In this document: one piece after another, positions 8,339-14,930 of the stretch
How the letters are laid out: each line of letters begins with the position of its first letter
Numbering within the stretch: position 1 is the stretch's first letter
Source of the DNA: MGOM01 sp035693825
GTDB lineage: Bacteria; Chloroflexota; Anaerolineae; Anaerolineales; E44-bin32
NCBI GenBank assembly: GCA_035693825.1
Contig: DASSGB010000082.1
Coordinates: forward strand, 1 to 18,239
Reading direction: 5' to 3'
DNA length: 18,239 nucleotides
Translations under genes and position numbers: made by a program
Notes under the pieces: generated by a model
Told to the model about the DNA's origin: nothing
Databases searched by the model: none
Seen by the model: the letters and a program-made list of their open reading frames with translations, nothing else

Positions 8339-8380
8339 TCCCTGTGCCTCATTCGACCCGGAAGAGGGAGGCGCAGGGAT
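8338..8380 (+). promoter_or_regulatory. Hairpin covering the livG start, probable coupling element
   Basis: In the transcript, 8338-8350 pairs with 8368-8380 over 13 bp, including one G-U pair, around a 17-nt loop. The right arm contains part of the Shine-Dalgarno-like GGGAGG and the first two bases of the livG ATG. The left arm begins at the last base of the livM stop codon, so ribosomes finishing livM would be expected to melt it. This is the layout of a translational-coupling structure. The pairing is seen directly, and the function is inferred. Confidence 0.55.
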
Positions 8381-9137
8381 GATCCTCCAGGTGCTCGGCG
8401 TCAGCAAGCGATTCGGCGGACTGCAGGCTCTCTCGCACGTGACGATCGATCTGCCGGAAGGACAGATCCTGGGCTTGATCGGCCCCAACGGGGCCGGCAA
8501 GACGACGCTCTTCAACGTCATCAACGGCGTGTATCGGCCCGAGGAGGGCCGGGTGATCTTCCGCGGCAAGAACGTGACCGGCGGCCGGACATTTCAGCTG
8601 GCGCACATGGGCATGGCTCGCACGCATCAAATCGTGCAGCCGCTGAACGAGCTCAGCGTGCGCGAAAACGCCATGGTCGGGGCATGTTTTGGGAGCGAGC
8701 GTCACGGCCTGAAGGAGGCCGGCCGTATCGCCGACGAGATCCTCGATTTCGTGGGCCTGACGCCGCGCCGCGACCAGCTGGCGGGGAGCCTGAACGTGGC
8801 CCAGAAGAAACGACTGGAGCTGGCGCGGTCCCTCGCCGCACGCCCCAAGCTGCTGCTCTTGGATGAAGTCCTGGCCGGGTTGAACCAGACGGAAATTGCG
8901 GCCATGGTCGAGACCGTGGCGGAAATCCGTCGGCGCGGGGTCACCATCATCATGATCGAGCATGTCATGCACGCCGTGATGAACGTCTCGGATCGTGTGG
9001 TGGTGCTGGACTATGGGCAGCAGATCGCCGAGGGCACGCCTGAAGAGGTCTCGCGTCACCCAAAGGTGATCGAAGCCTACCTGGGCGACCCCAAGCTGGC
9101 GGAACGGCTGGCCAGCGCGGCGGGCCGAGGAGAGTGA
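8379..9137 (+). CDS. livG: ABC transporter ATPase LivG
   Basis: This 252-residue cytoplasmic ATPase powers the transporter together with LivF. Walker A GPNGAGKT is at residues 35-42. The switch region has GMARTHQIVQPLNELSVREN, typical of LivG. Walker B LLLLDEVLAGLN has Asp162-Glu163, followed by the H-loop histidine in IIMIEHVMHAVM. The ABC signature is degenerate: where LSGGQ is expected the protein reads SLNVAQKKRLELARSLA. Variants of this kind (LTLAxRKRLELA) occur in LivG relatives, so the site is probably still functional in a heterodimer with the canonical LivF. The ATG at 8379 lies 40 nt after livM and its first two bases are inside a hairpin. Confidence 0.94.
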   Translation: MILQVLGVSKRFGGLQALSHVTIDLPEGQILGLIGPNGAGKTTLFNVINGVYRPEEGRVIFRGKNVTGGRTFQLAHMGMARTHQIVQPLNELSVRENAMVGACFGSERHGLKEAGRIADEILDFVGLTPRRDQLAGSLNVAQKKRLELARSLAARPKLLLLDEVLAGLNQTEIAAMVETVAEIRRRGVTIIMIEHVMHAVMNVSDRVVVLDYGQQIAEGTPEEVSRHPKVIEAYLGDPKLAERLASAAGRGE

Positions 9138-9140
9138 GCG

Positions 9141-9851
9141 ATGGCTCTGATGGAAGTCCACAATCTCTCCTCCGGATACGGCCAGGTGCAGATCCTGCGC
9201 CAGGTGAGTCTGCATCTCGAAAAGGGGCGTCTGACGTCGCTCGTCGGCGGGAACGGCGTCGGCAAGACCACGCTGTTGCGCAGCGTGATGGGCGGGATCC
9301 GACCATGGGAAGGCAGCATTCGCCTCGGCGGGCGCGAGATCTCGGCCCTGCCTCCTTATCAGAAAGCCGGGCTCGGGCTGGTCCTCGTGCCGGAAGGTCG
9401 TCAGCTCTTCCCGAGCATGACGGTGTACGAGAATCTGGAGATGGGGGCCGACAATCCAAGGGCCAGGCCGCGCTTTGAGCAGAACCTCGAGCGGGCGTAC
9501 TCGCTGCTGCCGCGCCTCAAGGAGCGCAGCCATCAACGGGCGGGGACCCTCAGCGGTGGCGAGCAGCAGATGCTGGCCGTGGCGCGGGGCCTGATGGCCG
9601 AGCCCGAGATTCTCATGATCGACGAGCTATCGCTCGGCCTGGCGCCGGTGCTGGTCATCTCGCTCTTCGAGACGCTATTGCGGCTGAAAGCGGAAGGCCT
9701 GACGATGCTGCTGGTTGAGCAGAACGTGCGGCTGGCCCTGGCCGTCAGCGATTTCGCCTATGTCCTGAGCGAGGGTCGAATCGCGATCGAAGGCCCGGCT
9801 CGATCCGTGGCGCAGAACGAGGAGGTCAGGCGCGCCTATCTGGGCATCTGA
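9141..9851 (+). CDS. livF: ABC transporter ATPase LivF
   Basis: This 236-residue cytoplasmic ATPase is the partner of LivG. Walker A GGNGVGKT is at 36-43. The LivF hallmark LVLVPEGRQLFPSMTVYENLEMG follows, with intact signature LSGGEQQ (137-143), Walker B ILMIDELSLGLAP (Asp161-Glu162) and H-loop region LLVEQNVRLAL, where LivF proteins normally have Gln-Asn in place of His. It begins 3 nt after the livG stop, with AGGAG in the end of livG as ribosome site. It closes the five-gene transporter. Confidence 0.95.
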   Translation: MALMEVHNLSSGYGQVQILRQVSLHLEKGRLTSLVGGNGVGKTTLLRSVMGGIRPWEGSIRLGGREISALPPYQKAGLGLVLVPEGRQLFPSMTVYENLEMGADNPRARPRFEQNLERAYSLLPRLKERSHQRAGTLSGGEQQMLAVARGLMAEPEILMIDELSLGLAPVLVISLFETLLRLKAEGLTMLLVEQNVRLALAVSDFAYVLSEGRIAIEGPARSVAQNEEVRRAYLGI

Positions 9852-9876
9852 CGCAACCCCCCAACTGAATTATCAT
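9848..9876 (+). promoter_or_regulatory. Possible promoter of the YwiC-like gene
   Basis: CTGACG (9848-9853, 4 of 6 matches to TTGACA) and TATCAT (9871-9876, 5 of 6 to TATAAT) are separated by exactly 17 nt. The -35 overlaps the livF stop. The predicted start point falls around 9883, inside a 14-bp perfect palindrome. The match is fair, not strong. Read-through from the transporter is the alternative. Confidence 0.35.
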
Positions 9877-9878
9877 CG

Positions 9879-9892
9879 GCCAGCCGGCTGGC
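9879..9892. promoter_or_regulatory. 14-bp perfect palindrome, possible operator
   Basis: GCCAGCCGGCTGGC is a perfect inverted repeat. It lies between livF and the YwiC-like gene, just after the possible -10 box. As DNA it has operator-like symmetry over the expected transcription start. As RNA it would give only a short hairpin, and no U-tract follows, so a terminator role is less likely. Confidence 0.35.
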
Positions 9893-9914
9893 ACAATTGT
9901 CGGCTCCGGCCCCT

Positions 9915-10730
9915 ATGTCGCTCCTTCGAAGACACTACGCCCTTCCGGCCGAGCACGGGTCCTGGATTTGGTGGATCGGACCCTTTGTCATCGGTCTTGC
10001 GGCGGCGCGTCGCGTCCCTGTCGAAACCCTCTGGCTTCTCGCCGCTGTGCTGTCGGGCTTTCTGCTTCGACAGCCTGTGGCCATCCTGGTCAAGGCCCTT
10101 GCCGGCCGTCGGCCCAAATACGACCTCAAGCCTGCGTTGATCTGGTCGGGGATCTACGCCACGTTCGGGACGGTGGCGGTCGCGGGCTTGATCTTCGCCG
10201 GCCACGCTCGAGTCCTTCTGCTCGCCATCCCGGGAGTTCTGGTGTTCGCCTGGCACATGGAGCTCATACGTCGGCGGGCGGATCGAGGCCAGATGGGGAT
10301 CGAGATCGTCGGGACCGGCGTCCTGGCGCTGGCGGCTCCGGGCGCATACAACGTCGCAGGAGGCGAGTCGACGCTGCTGGCGGGGTGGCTGTGGTCCCTG
10401 TGCTGGCTGCAATCGGCTGCGTCGGTGCTGCTCGTCTACGCGCGCCTGGAGCAGCGAGGTTGGAAGGTGGCACCGTCTCTCGCGTCGAGGTTGTCCGGGC
10501 TCCGCAGGGCGTACCTCTATCACGCTTTCAATTTGGCGGCGGCCGTCGCACTGGCAGCGCTCGGTTGGATACCATGGCTCTGGCCGCTCGCGTCCACTTT
10601 GATGCTCCTGGATCTCATCGACGCCACCTTCCGCCCCTCGATCGGGGTTCGCCCCACACGCATCGGACTGAGGCAGCTGGTCGCCAGCACGACCTTTGTC
10701 GTGTTGGTTTGCCTGGGATTCCTGGTCTAG
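9915..10730 (+). CDS. YwiC-like family integral membrane protein
   Basis: This 271-residue polytopic membrane protein has about eight hydrophobic segments. The N-terminal motif RHYALPAEHGSWIWWIGPF matches the conserved start of the YwiC-like family (PF14256), in which HGxW and the following Pro are characteristic. The biochemical function of the family is unknown to me. The ATG at 9915 is preferred over the in-frame TTG at 9897 because it gives the usual family N-terminus (MSLLRRHYALP). No clear Shine-Dalgarno precedes either, so a short leader is possible. The gene is 63 nt downstream of livF on the same strand and convergent with the minus-strand operon. Confidence 0.8.
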   Translation: MSLLRRHYALPAEHGSWIWWIGPFVIGLAAARRVPVETLWLLAAVLSGFLLRQPVAILVKALAGRRPKYDLKPALIWSGIYATFGTVAVAGLIFAGHARVLLLAIPGVLVFAWHMELIRRRADRGQMGIEIVGTGVLALAAPGAYNVAGGESTLLAGWLWSLCWLQSAASVLLVYARLEQRGWKVAPSLASRLSGLRRAYLYHAFNLAAAVALAALGWIPWLWPLASTLMLLDLIDATFRPSIGVRPTRIGLRQLVASTTFVVLVCLGFLV

Positions 10731-10755
10731 CGGAACGGTCTCCCCGAGGAATCGC

Positions 10756-10782
10756 GTAGGGGCGTTCAACTGAACGCCCCTC
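10756..10782. repeat. GTAGGGGCG palindromic repeat, copy 1 (likely terminator)
   Basis: AGGGGCGTTCA (10758-10768) pairs with TGAACGCCCCT (10771-10781), forming a stem of 10 or 11 bp with a 2-4 nt loop. It is followed by CCTTTAT on the plus strand. It lies between two convergent genes and could terminate both. It shares the leading GTAGGGGCG with a second palindrome 51 nt away, while the inner arms differ in a compensated way. Confidence 0.7.
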
Positions 10783-10806
10783 CTTTATGTTGAAATTGTG
10801 TTTAGG

Positions 10807-10833
10807 GTAGGGGCGGCTCGCGAGCCGCGCCCA
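10807..10833. repeat. GTAGGGGCG palindromic repeat, copy 2
   Basis: This copy begins GTAGGGGCG (10807-10815), like copy 1, and continues into a perfect 16-bp palindrome (10813-10828, GCGGCTCG then CGAGCCGC). It extends by three more G-C pairs around a one-base bulge. It starts immediately beyond the stop of the minus-strand nuclease-like gene and would form a strong hairpin in that transcript. The shared outer arm and divergent core suggest a dispersed intergenic repeat family. Confidence 0.65.
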
Positions 10834-10837
10834 GCGT

Positions 10838-11632
10838 TTACGCAGGCCGCAGGCGCGCGATTGACTCCCACGAAAGGACCCGCAGTCGGCGCCAGTCCCC
10901 ATCCTCCCGCACTCTCTCGGCGAAATCCAACCAGGAAGGCTCGACCTCTTTCCAACGCGACCGCGGCAAGATCAGCCAGAGATGGGGGATCAGACCCATT
11001 CTGGCGCCCAGGTCGCGAGCCAGAAGAAGCGTGCGCGCCAACTGATAGTGGCGCGAGCATGGCGGTGGATCTGATTCCGCCGTCGGTCTCACCCCGAAGT
11101 CGAACAGCCGGCCGAATGGTTCGCCTGGGCGTTCCCAGTAATGACACTCCGACTCCGCCGGTCCATGCACCTCAGGACAGCGAAGCCTCGAATAACGACC
11201 GCAGACCCCGGCCGAAGCCAGGTGCTTGGCCTCCACGACGATGAGAGTCTGCTGCCCTACGAGAAGCAAGTCGATCTCGAGCAGATCGGCGCGACCGGCG
11301 ACCGCCTCCAGAGACTCCTCAAGGGCTCCCAGCCGTTGGCCATCGGCGGCGAAGCCCCAGTAGTACGGCAGGAGGCTCTCGTCCGGCTGGACCTGCGGCG
11401 TCGAGCCCCACAGAGGTCGAAGGGCCAGCAAAGCACGGAGCGACAAGCGCGGTTGAGCTCTCGGATAGATCGTGTTCCACAGGAGCGCGCTTTCGTGGCG
11501 CGCGTGCCGCATGTTGGCCAGAACGGATTGCGGCAACACGCGAAAGACTCGCTCCTCGCTGCCGGCGAGGATCCCGCGCGAGATGACGGGGCTTCGGGGG
11601 CTGTGTGGACTTCGGGCGCGTCGGCCGGTCAC
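10838..11632 (-). CDS. PD-(D/E)XK nuclease-like protein of unknown role
   Basis: This 264-residue predicted cytoplasmic protein was recognised by a likely restriction-endonuclease-fold core. LLEIDLLLVGQQTLIVVEAK holds candidate catalytic Glu119/Asp121 and the E-x-K pair Glu134/Lys136 on adjacent strands. A HYQLART motif (His195, Tyr196, Gln197) follows at the position where many such nucleases have a helical Gln. Cys144, Cys152, Cys163 and Cys192 lie between these motifs and could bind a metal or Fe-S cluster. The start is GTG at 11632, because GTGA overlaps the stop of the transaldolase fusion by 4 nt. The frame is open further upstream, but only as an antiframe of that gene. It is the last gene of the sugar-phosphate cluster. 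Substrate and role are unknown. Confidence 0.72.
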   Translation of the reverse strand: MTGRRARSPHSPRSPVISRGILAGSEERVFRVLPQSVLANMRHARHESALLWNTIYPRAQPRLSLRALLALRPLWGSTPQVQPDESLLPYYWGFAADGQRLGALEESLEAVAGRADLLEIDLLLVGQQTLIVVEAKHLASAGVCGRYSRLRCPEVHGPAESECHYWERPGEPFGRLFDFGVRPTAESDPPPCSRHYQLARTLLLARDLGARMGLIPHLWLILPRSRWKEVEPSWLDFAERVREDGDWRRLRVLSWESIARLRPA

Positions 11633-14427
11633 GCGGCCGAGCCGGCCCTTTGGGCGAGGGCGTCGCGCAGTGCCTTTTCGAGAACGTCCAGCTCCGAGGG
11701 CGACGACAGCACGAAGGCGTACGCCCGCCGCCCCGCGGCGTGCATGGCCTCGAAATCGCCAACAGCCTGGGCGCGTTGAAGAATGCCCAGGGGAAGCTCG
11801 TCCCCGGGAATCACAACCGTGTCCGAGACAGGGCCTATGAGATAGACGGCCAGCAGCCGATCGGGTCCGCCTTTGAAGAGCTGTCCCGTCGAATGCAGGT
11901 AGCGCGGGCCGAAACCGAGCATGGTCGCCGCTCGGGTCCGATCGCGGATCAACCGCCGCAGTCGCACCAACGGCTTCTCGACCGTCGGCCGTTCCGGCAG
12001 GTAGGAGAGCAGGACCACCGCTTCCCGCTCCGTGAGTTGCGCGAGGACGGTTTCCCACACTGCCCGAAGGGTCGTCCCGTCGGGGAAAAGGTGGTGGGCC
12101 CAGACCTCGATCCCTTGCTGCGACCAGGCGACGTTGCCTTGAGGCACGCTGTCTCGCTTCCGACTGCGCAAGGCCGCGCGCGCTTGATCCTTCGCCCGCT
12201 GGACGTCCGGCTGGTCGAAAGCATTGACGCCCAACGCGTGGCACACCGCAGCGGTGGCGATTTCCCAACGGAAGAACTCGGCGCCGACGGCCTCCGGCTG
12301 GCTGCCCGTCTGCAGGACCACCACCGGGACGCCTTGCCGCGCCCATGTCTGGGCGCGCCGGTCGTGTTCACCGGTAGAGCGAAGATAGATCATCAGCCGA
12401 TCCGCGCCATACGCATCCGCGCCGGCGGGCGGTTCACCGGCAACCGGGAAGAGGCCCTTGCCGTCTTTGCCGCTGCTCTCTGCGATCAACTGTTCGATCC
12501 AGGCTGGCAACGGCTGCATGTCTTCGTCGGCGACGAAGGTCAGCTTGTCCCTGCCGAGCGATGCGGCGGCTGCCAGGAGCGCACCCAGAAACAATCCGGG
12601 ATTGCGTGCCGATGGAGCGTTGGGGCTACTGGCGCGCGCCATGCGCGCGCCACCCTCCAGGAGCGCCTGCAGGTCCACCCCCATCAGTCCGGCCGGCACC
12701 AAGCCGAACTCGGTGAGGGCCGCGTAGCGGCCGCCGACATCGGAGGGGCTGGTGAAGACAGCGGAGAACCCGCGCCGTCGGGCCTGAGCCTCGAGCGGCG
12801 TGCCCGAATCGGTAATCGCTGCAAAGCGTGTTCCGGCCGCCTCCCCCATGGCGCGCTGGGCTCGTTCCCAGAAGATTTCCATGAGCGACATCGGCTCGAT
12901 AGTCGTGCCGGACTTGCTCGCAACGAGCACCAGGGTTGTCTGAGGAGGCCTCTCACGGACCGCGTCATGAACCGCGGACGGCTCGGTGGTGTCGAGGACC
13001 TGGAATCTCAGTCCTCCGTCTCCCCATCCCATTCGCTCCATGACCGCCGGGGCCAGAGAAGATCCCCCCATGCCCAGCAGCAGGACATCGGTGACCCCCT
13101 CGGCGCGTATCTTCGCCGCGAACGAGGTGATGGGCTCGATCGAAGCCACCGACCGTTGAGGCAGGCTCAGCCATCCCAGCCGTTCCGACGCAGGATCCTC
13201 GCCGGTCGGCCACAGGTTGGGATCCTCAGCCCACAGCCTTCGGCCGACTTCCTCCTGGTCGAAGCGCTTGAGGGTTTCGCGCAGTGGCGCCTGGAGGCCG
13301 GGAATCTCCGCCTCGAGCTTCTCGGCCTGGGTGGCGATGGATTTCTTCAGCGCCTCGAACGATTCGGAGAATTTCGCCACGCCCTCGCGCTCGAGCTGGT
13401 CGGTGACGGCCTCCATCGACACGCCCAGGGAGGCCAGCGCTTCGAGTTGGGCACGCGCCTCCGACAGCCCGGCGTCGAGCGTGGCCGAGGCGTCACCGTG
13501 ATCACGAAAGGCCTCCAGCGTGGCGCGCGGAAGGGTGTTGACCGTCTCGGCCGCGATCAGGTTGTCGACGTACACCGTGTCGCGGTAATCCGGATTCTTG
13601 GTGCTGGTCGAAGCCCACAGCGGTCGCTGCACGTTGGCGCCTTTGGCCCTCAGCGCCTCGAAACGCGGGCCGTGGAACACGGCTTGATACTGGGCATACG
13701 CCAGGCGCGCATTGGCGATGGCGGCTTTGCCCAGCAGAGATGCAGCCCGCTCAGCGGCGGGCCCCTCCTCCTTCACCAGACGCTCGAGCAGGCTATCCAC
13801 CAGCGTATCGACGCGGGAAACGAAGAAGGACGCGACGGAGAAGATGTGATCGAGCGAAGCGCCGCGCTCGGCCCGGGTCTCCAGCCCGCGCAGGTACGCC
13901 TCCATGACTTCCGCGTGGCGCGCCAGGGAGAAGATCAGGGTGATATTGACATTGATGCCGTCGGCGGTGGCGGCTTCAATCGCCGGGAGACCGGCGCGGG
14001 TGGCCGGGATCTTCACCATCACGTTGGGACGGTTGACGGCCGCCCACAGCCGCCGGGCCTCGTCCAGCGAAGCCTGCGTGTCGTCGGCCAGCAACGGGCT
14101 GACCTCGATGGAAACGTATCCGTCGCCGCCGCTGGCCGCTTCGTAGACAGGACGAAACACGTCTGCTGCACCGCGGATGTCGTCCAGAGTCAGGGCGTCG
14201 AAGATCTGTTCCGTGGTCCAGCCGGCCTGGGCCAGCGGGCGCAAGGAAGCGGTGTACAGGTCGGATTTCGAGATCGACTGCTCGAAGATCGTCGGGTTGG
14301 AGGTCATCCCCTGGAGCAAACCTGCGCTGACCAGCTGCTCGAGCTCGCCCGACTCGATGAGGTCTTTGCGGATGTAGTCCAGCCAGAAGGACTGACCGAT
14401 GGCGCGAGCCTGTTCGAGCGCGTTCAA
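11629..14427 (-). CDS. tal-pgi: Bifunctional transaldolase / glucose-6-phosphate isomerase
   Basis: This 932-residue cytoplasmic fusion enzyme has transaldolase at residues 1 to about 365. Its TSNPTIFEQSI motif is at 42-52, and the Schiff-base lysine Lys139 lies in NVMVKIPAT. It moves a three-carbon unit between sedoheptulose-7-phosphate and glyceraldehyde-3-phosphate. After a charged helical linker (about 340-400) comes phosphoglucose isomerase, with GMGGSSLAP (452-460), SKSGTTIEP (504-512), GGRYAALTEFG (566-576) and AESSGKDGKG (649-658). It interconverts fructose-6-phosphate and glucose-6-phosphate. Both sets of motifs look intact. The start is TTG at 14427, supported by GGGAG in the end of rpiB and by alignment to the usual start of such transaldolases (ARAIGQSFWLDYIRKDLI). 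It lies 7 nt after rpiB and overlaps the nuclease-like gene by 4 nt. Similar natural fusions are known in several bacteria. Confidence 0.95.
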   Translation of the reverse strand: MNALEQARAIGQSFWLDYIRKDLIESGELEQLVSAGLLQGMTSNPTIFEQSISKSDLYTASLRPLAQAGWTTEQIFDALTLDDIRGAADVFRPVYEAASGGDGYVSIEVSPLLADDTQASLDEARRLWAAVNRPNVMVKIPATRAGLPAIEAATADGINVNITLIFSLARHAEVMEAYLRGLETRAERGASLDHIFSVASFFVSRVDTLVDSLLERLVKEEGPAAERAASLLGKAAIANARLAYAQYQAVFHGPRFEALRAKGANVQRPLWASTSTKNPDYRDTVYVDNLIAAETVNTLPRATLEAFRDHGDASATLDAGLSEARAQLEALASLGVSMEAVTDQLEREGVAKFSESFEALKKSIATQAEKLEAEIPGLQAPLRETLKRFDQEEVGRRLWAEDPNLWPTGEDPASERLGWLSLPQRSVASIEPITSFAAKIRAEGVTDVLLLGMGGSSLAPAVMERMGWGDGGLRFQVLDTTEPSAVHDAVRERPPQTTLVLVASKSGTTIEPMSLMEIFWERAQRAMGEAAGTRFAAITDSGTPLEAQARRRGFSAVFTSPSDVGGRYAALTEFGLVPAGLMGVDLQALLEGGARMARASSPNAPSARNPGLFLGALLAAAASLGRDKLTFVADEDMQPLPAWIEQLIAESSGKDGKGLFPVAGEPPAGADAYGADRLMIYLRSTGEHDRRAQTWARQGVPVVVLQTGSQPEAVGAEFFRWEIATAAVCHALGVNAFDQPDVQRAKDQARAALRSRKRDSVPQGNVAWSQQGIEVWAHHLFPDGTTLRAVWETVLAQLTEREAVVLLSYLPERPTVEKPLVRLRRLIRDRTRAATMLGFGPRYLHSTGQLFKGGPDRLLAVYLIGPVSDTVVIPGDELPLGILQRAQAVGDFEAMHAAGRRAYAFVLSSPSELDVLEKALRDALAQRAGSAA

Positions 14428-14434
14428 GGTCGTC

Positions 14435-14884
14435 TCACTCCCGCCGGGACTCCAGGGCGGTGATTTTGCCGACGCGTCGAACGTGGCGGGCTTCGCCGCT
14501 GAAGGTGGCCTTCAAGAAAGACTCGATCAGCGCGGTCGCCAGCGACGGACCAATCACGCGCGCCCCGAGGCACAGGATGTTCATGTCGTCGTGCTCGACC
14601 CCCTGACGGGCGGAATACGTGTCGTGACAGACCGAGGCACGGATGCCGCGCAGCTTGTTGGCGGCGATGGCCGCTCCCACTCCGGATCCGCACAGCACAA
14701 TCCCGCGGTCGGCCTGGCCGGTCTGGATGGCCCGCGCCACGGACTCGGCGATGTCGGGATAGTCGATCGGTTCGAAGGAATGCGCGCCGAGATCCAAGAC
14801 TTCCTGACCCAGGGCTTTCACGCTGTCTATGGCGACGGATTGCAGGGGAAAACCCGCATGGTCGCAGCCGATGGCGACTCTCAT
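14435..14884 (-). CDS. rpiB: Ribose-5-phosphate isomerase B
   Basis: This 149-residue cytoplasmic enzyme interconverts ribose-5-phosphate and ribulose-5-phosphate in the non-oxidative pentose-phosphate pathway. It has the RpiB/LacAB start MRVAIGCDHAGF with Asp8 and His9, the catalytic Cys65 in LCGSGVG, NKLRGIRAS, and the CHDTYSARQGVEHDDMNIL segment with the second catalytic histidine. Length is normal for the family. The ATG at 14884 lies 46 nt after the transketolase stop, and the Shine-Dalgarno is weak (GAGG about 10 nt upstream). The gene ends 7 nt before the transaldolase/isomerase fusion, which uses product sugars of the same pathway. Confidence 0.96.
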   Translation of the reverse strand: MRVAIGCDHAGFPLQSVAIDSVKALGQEVLDLGAHSFEPIDYPDIAESVARAIQTGQADRGIVLCGSGVGAAIAANKLRGIRASVCHDTYSARQGVEHDDMNILCLGARVIGPSLATALIESFLKATFSGEARHVRRVGKITALESRRE

Positions 14885-14930
14885 AGGGCCAGCCTCATCC
14901 GAGATTCAATGAACGAAGTCGCAGGCGGGA

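Noticed and set aside
8349..9536. A 395-codon minus-strand frame over livG and livF
   Set aside because: It is an antisense shadow of two clear ATPases and has no motif of its own.
11633..12346. Upstream in-frame extension of the nuclease-like gene
   Set aside because: The extra 238 residues are a low-complexity shadow of the fusion enzyme, and GTG at 11632 overlaps the upstream stop exactly.
11605..14463. A 952-codon open frame antisense to the transaldolase/isomerase fusion
   Set aside because: Its composition is that of a reverse-frame shadow (rich in Arg, Gly, His and Gln) and the minus-strand gene is unmistakable.
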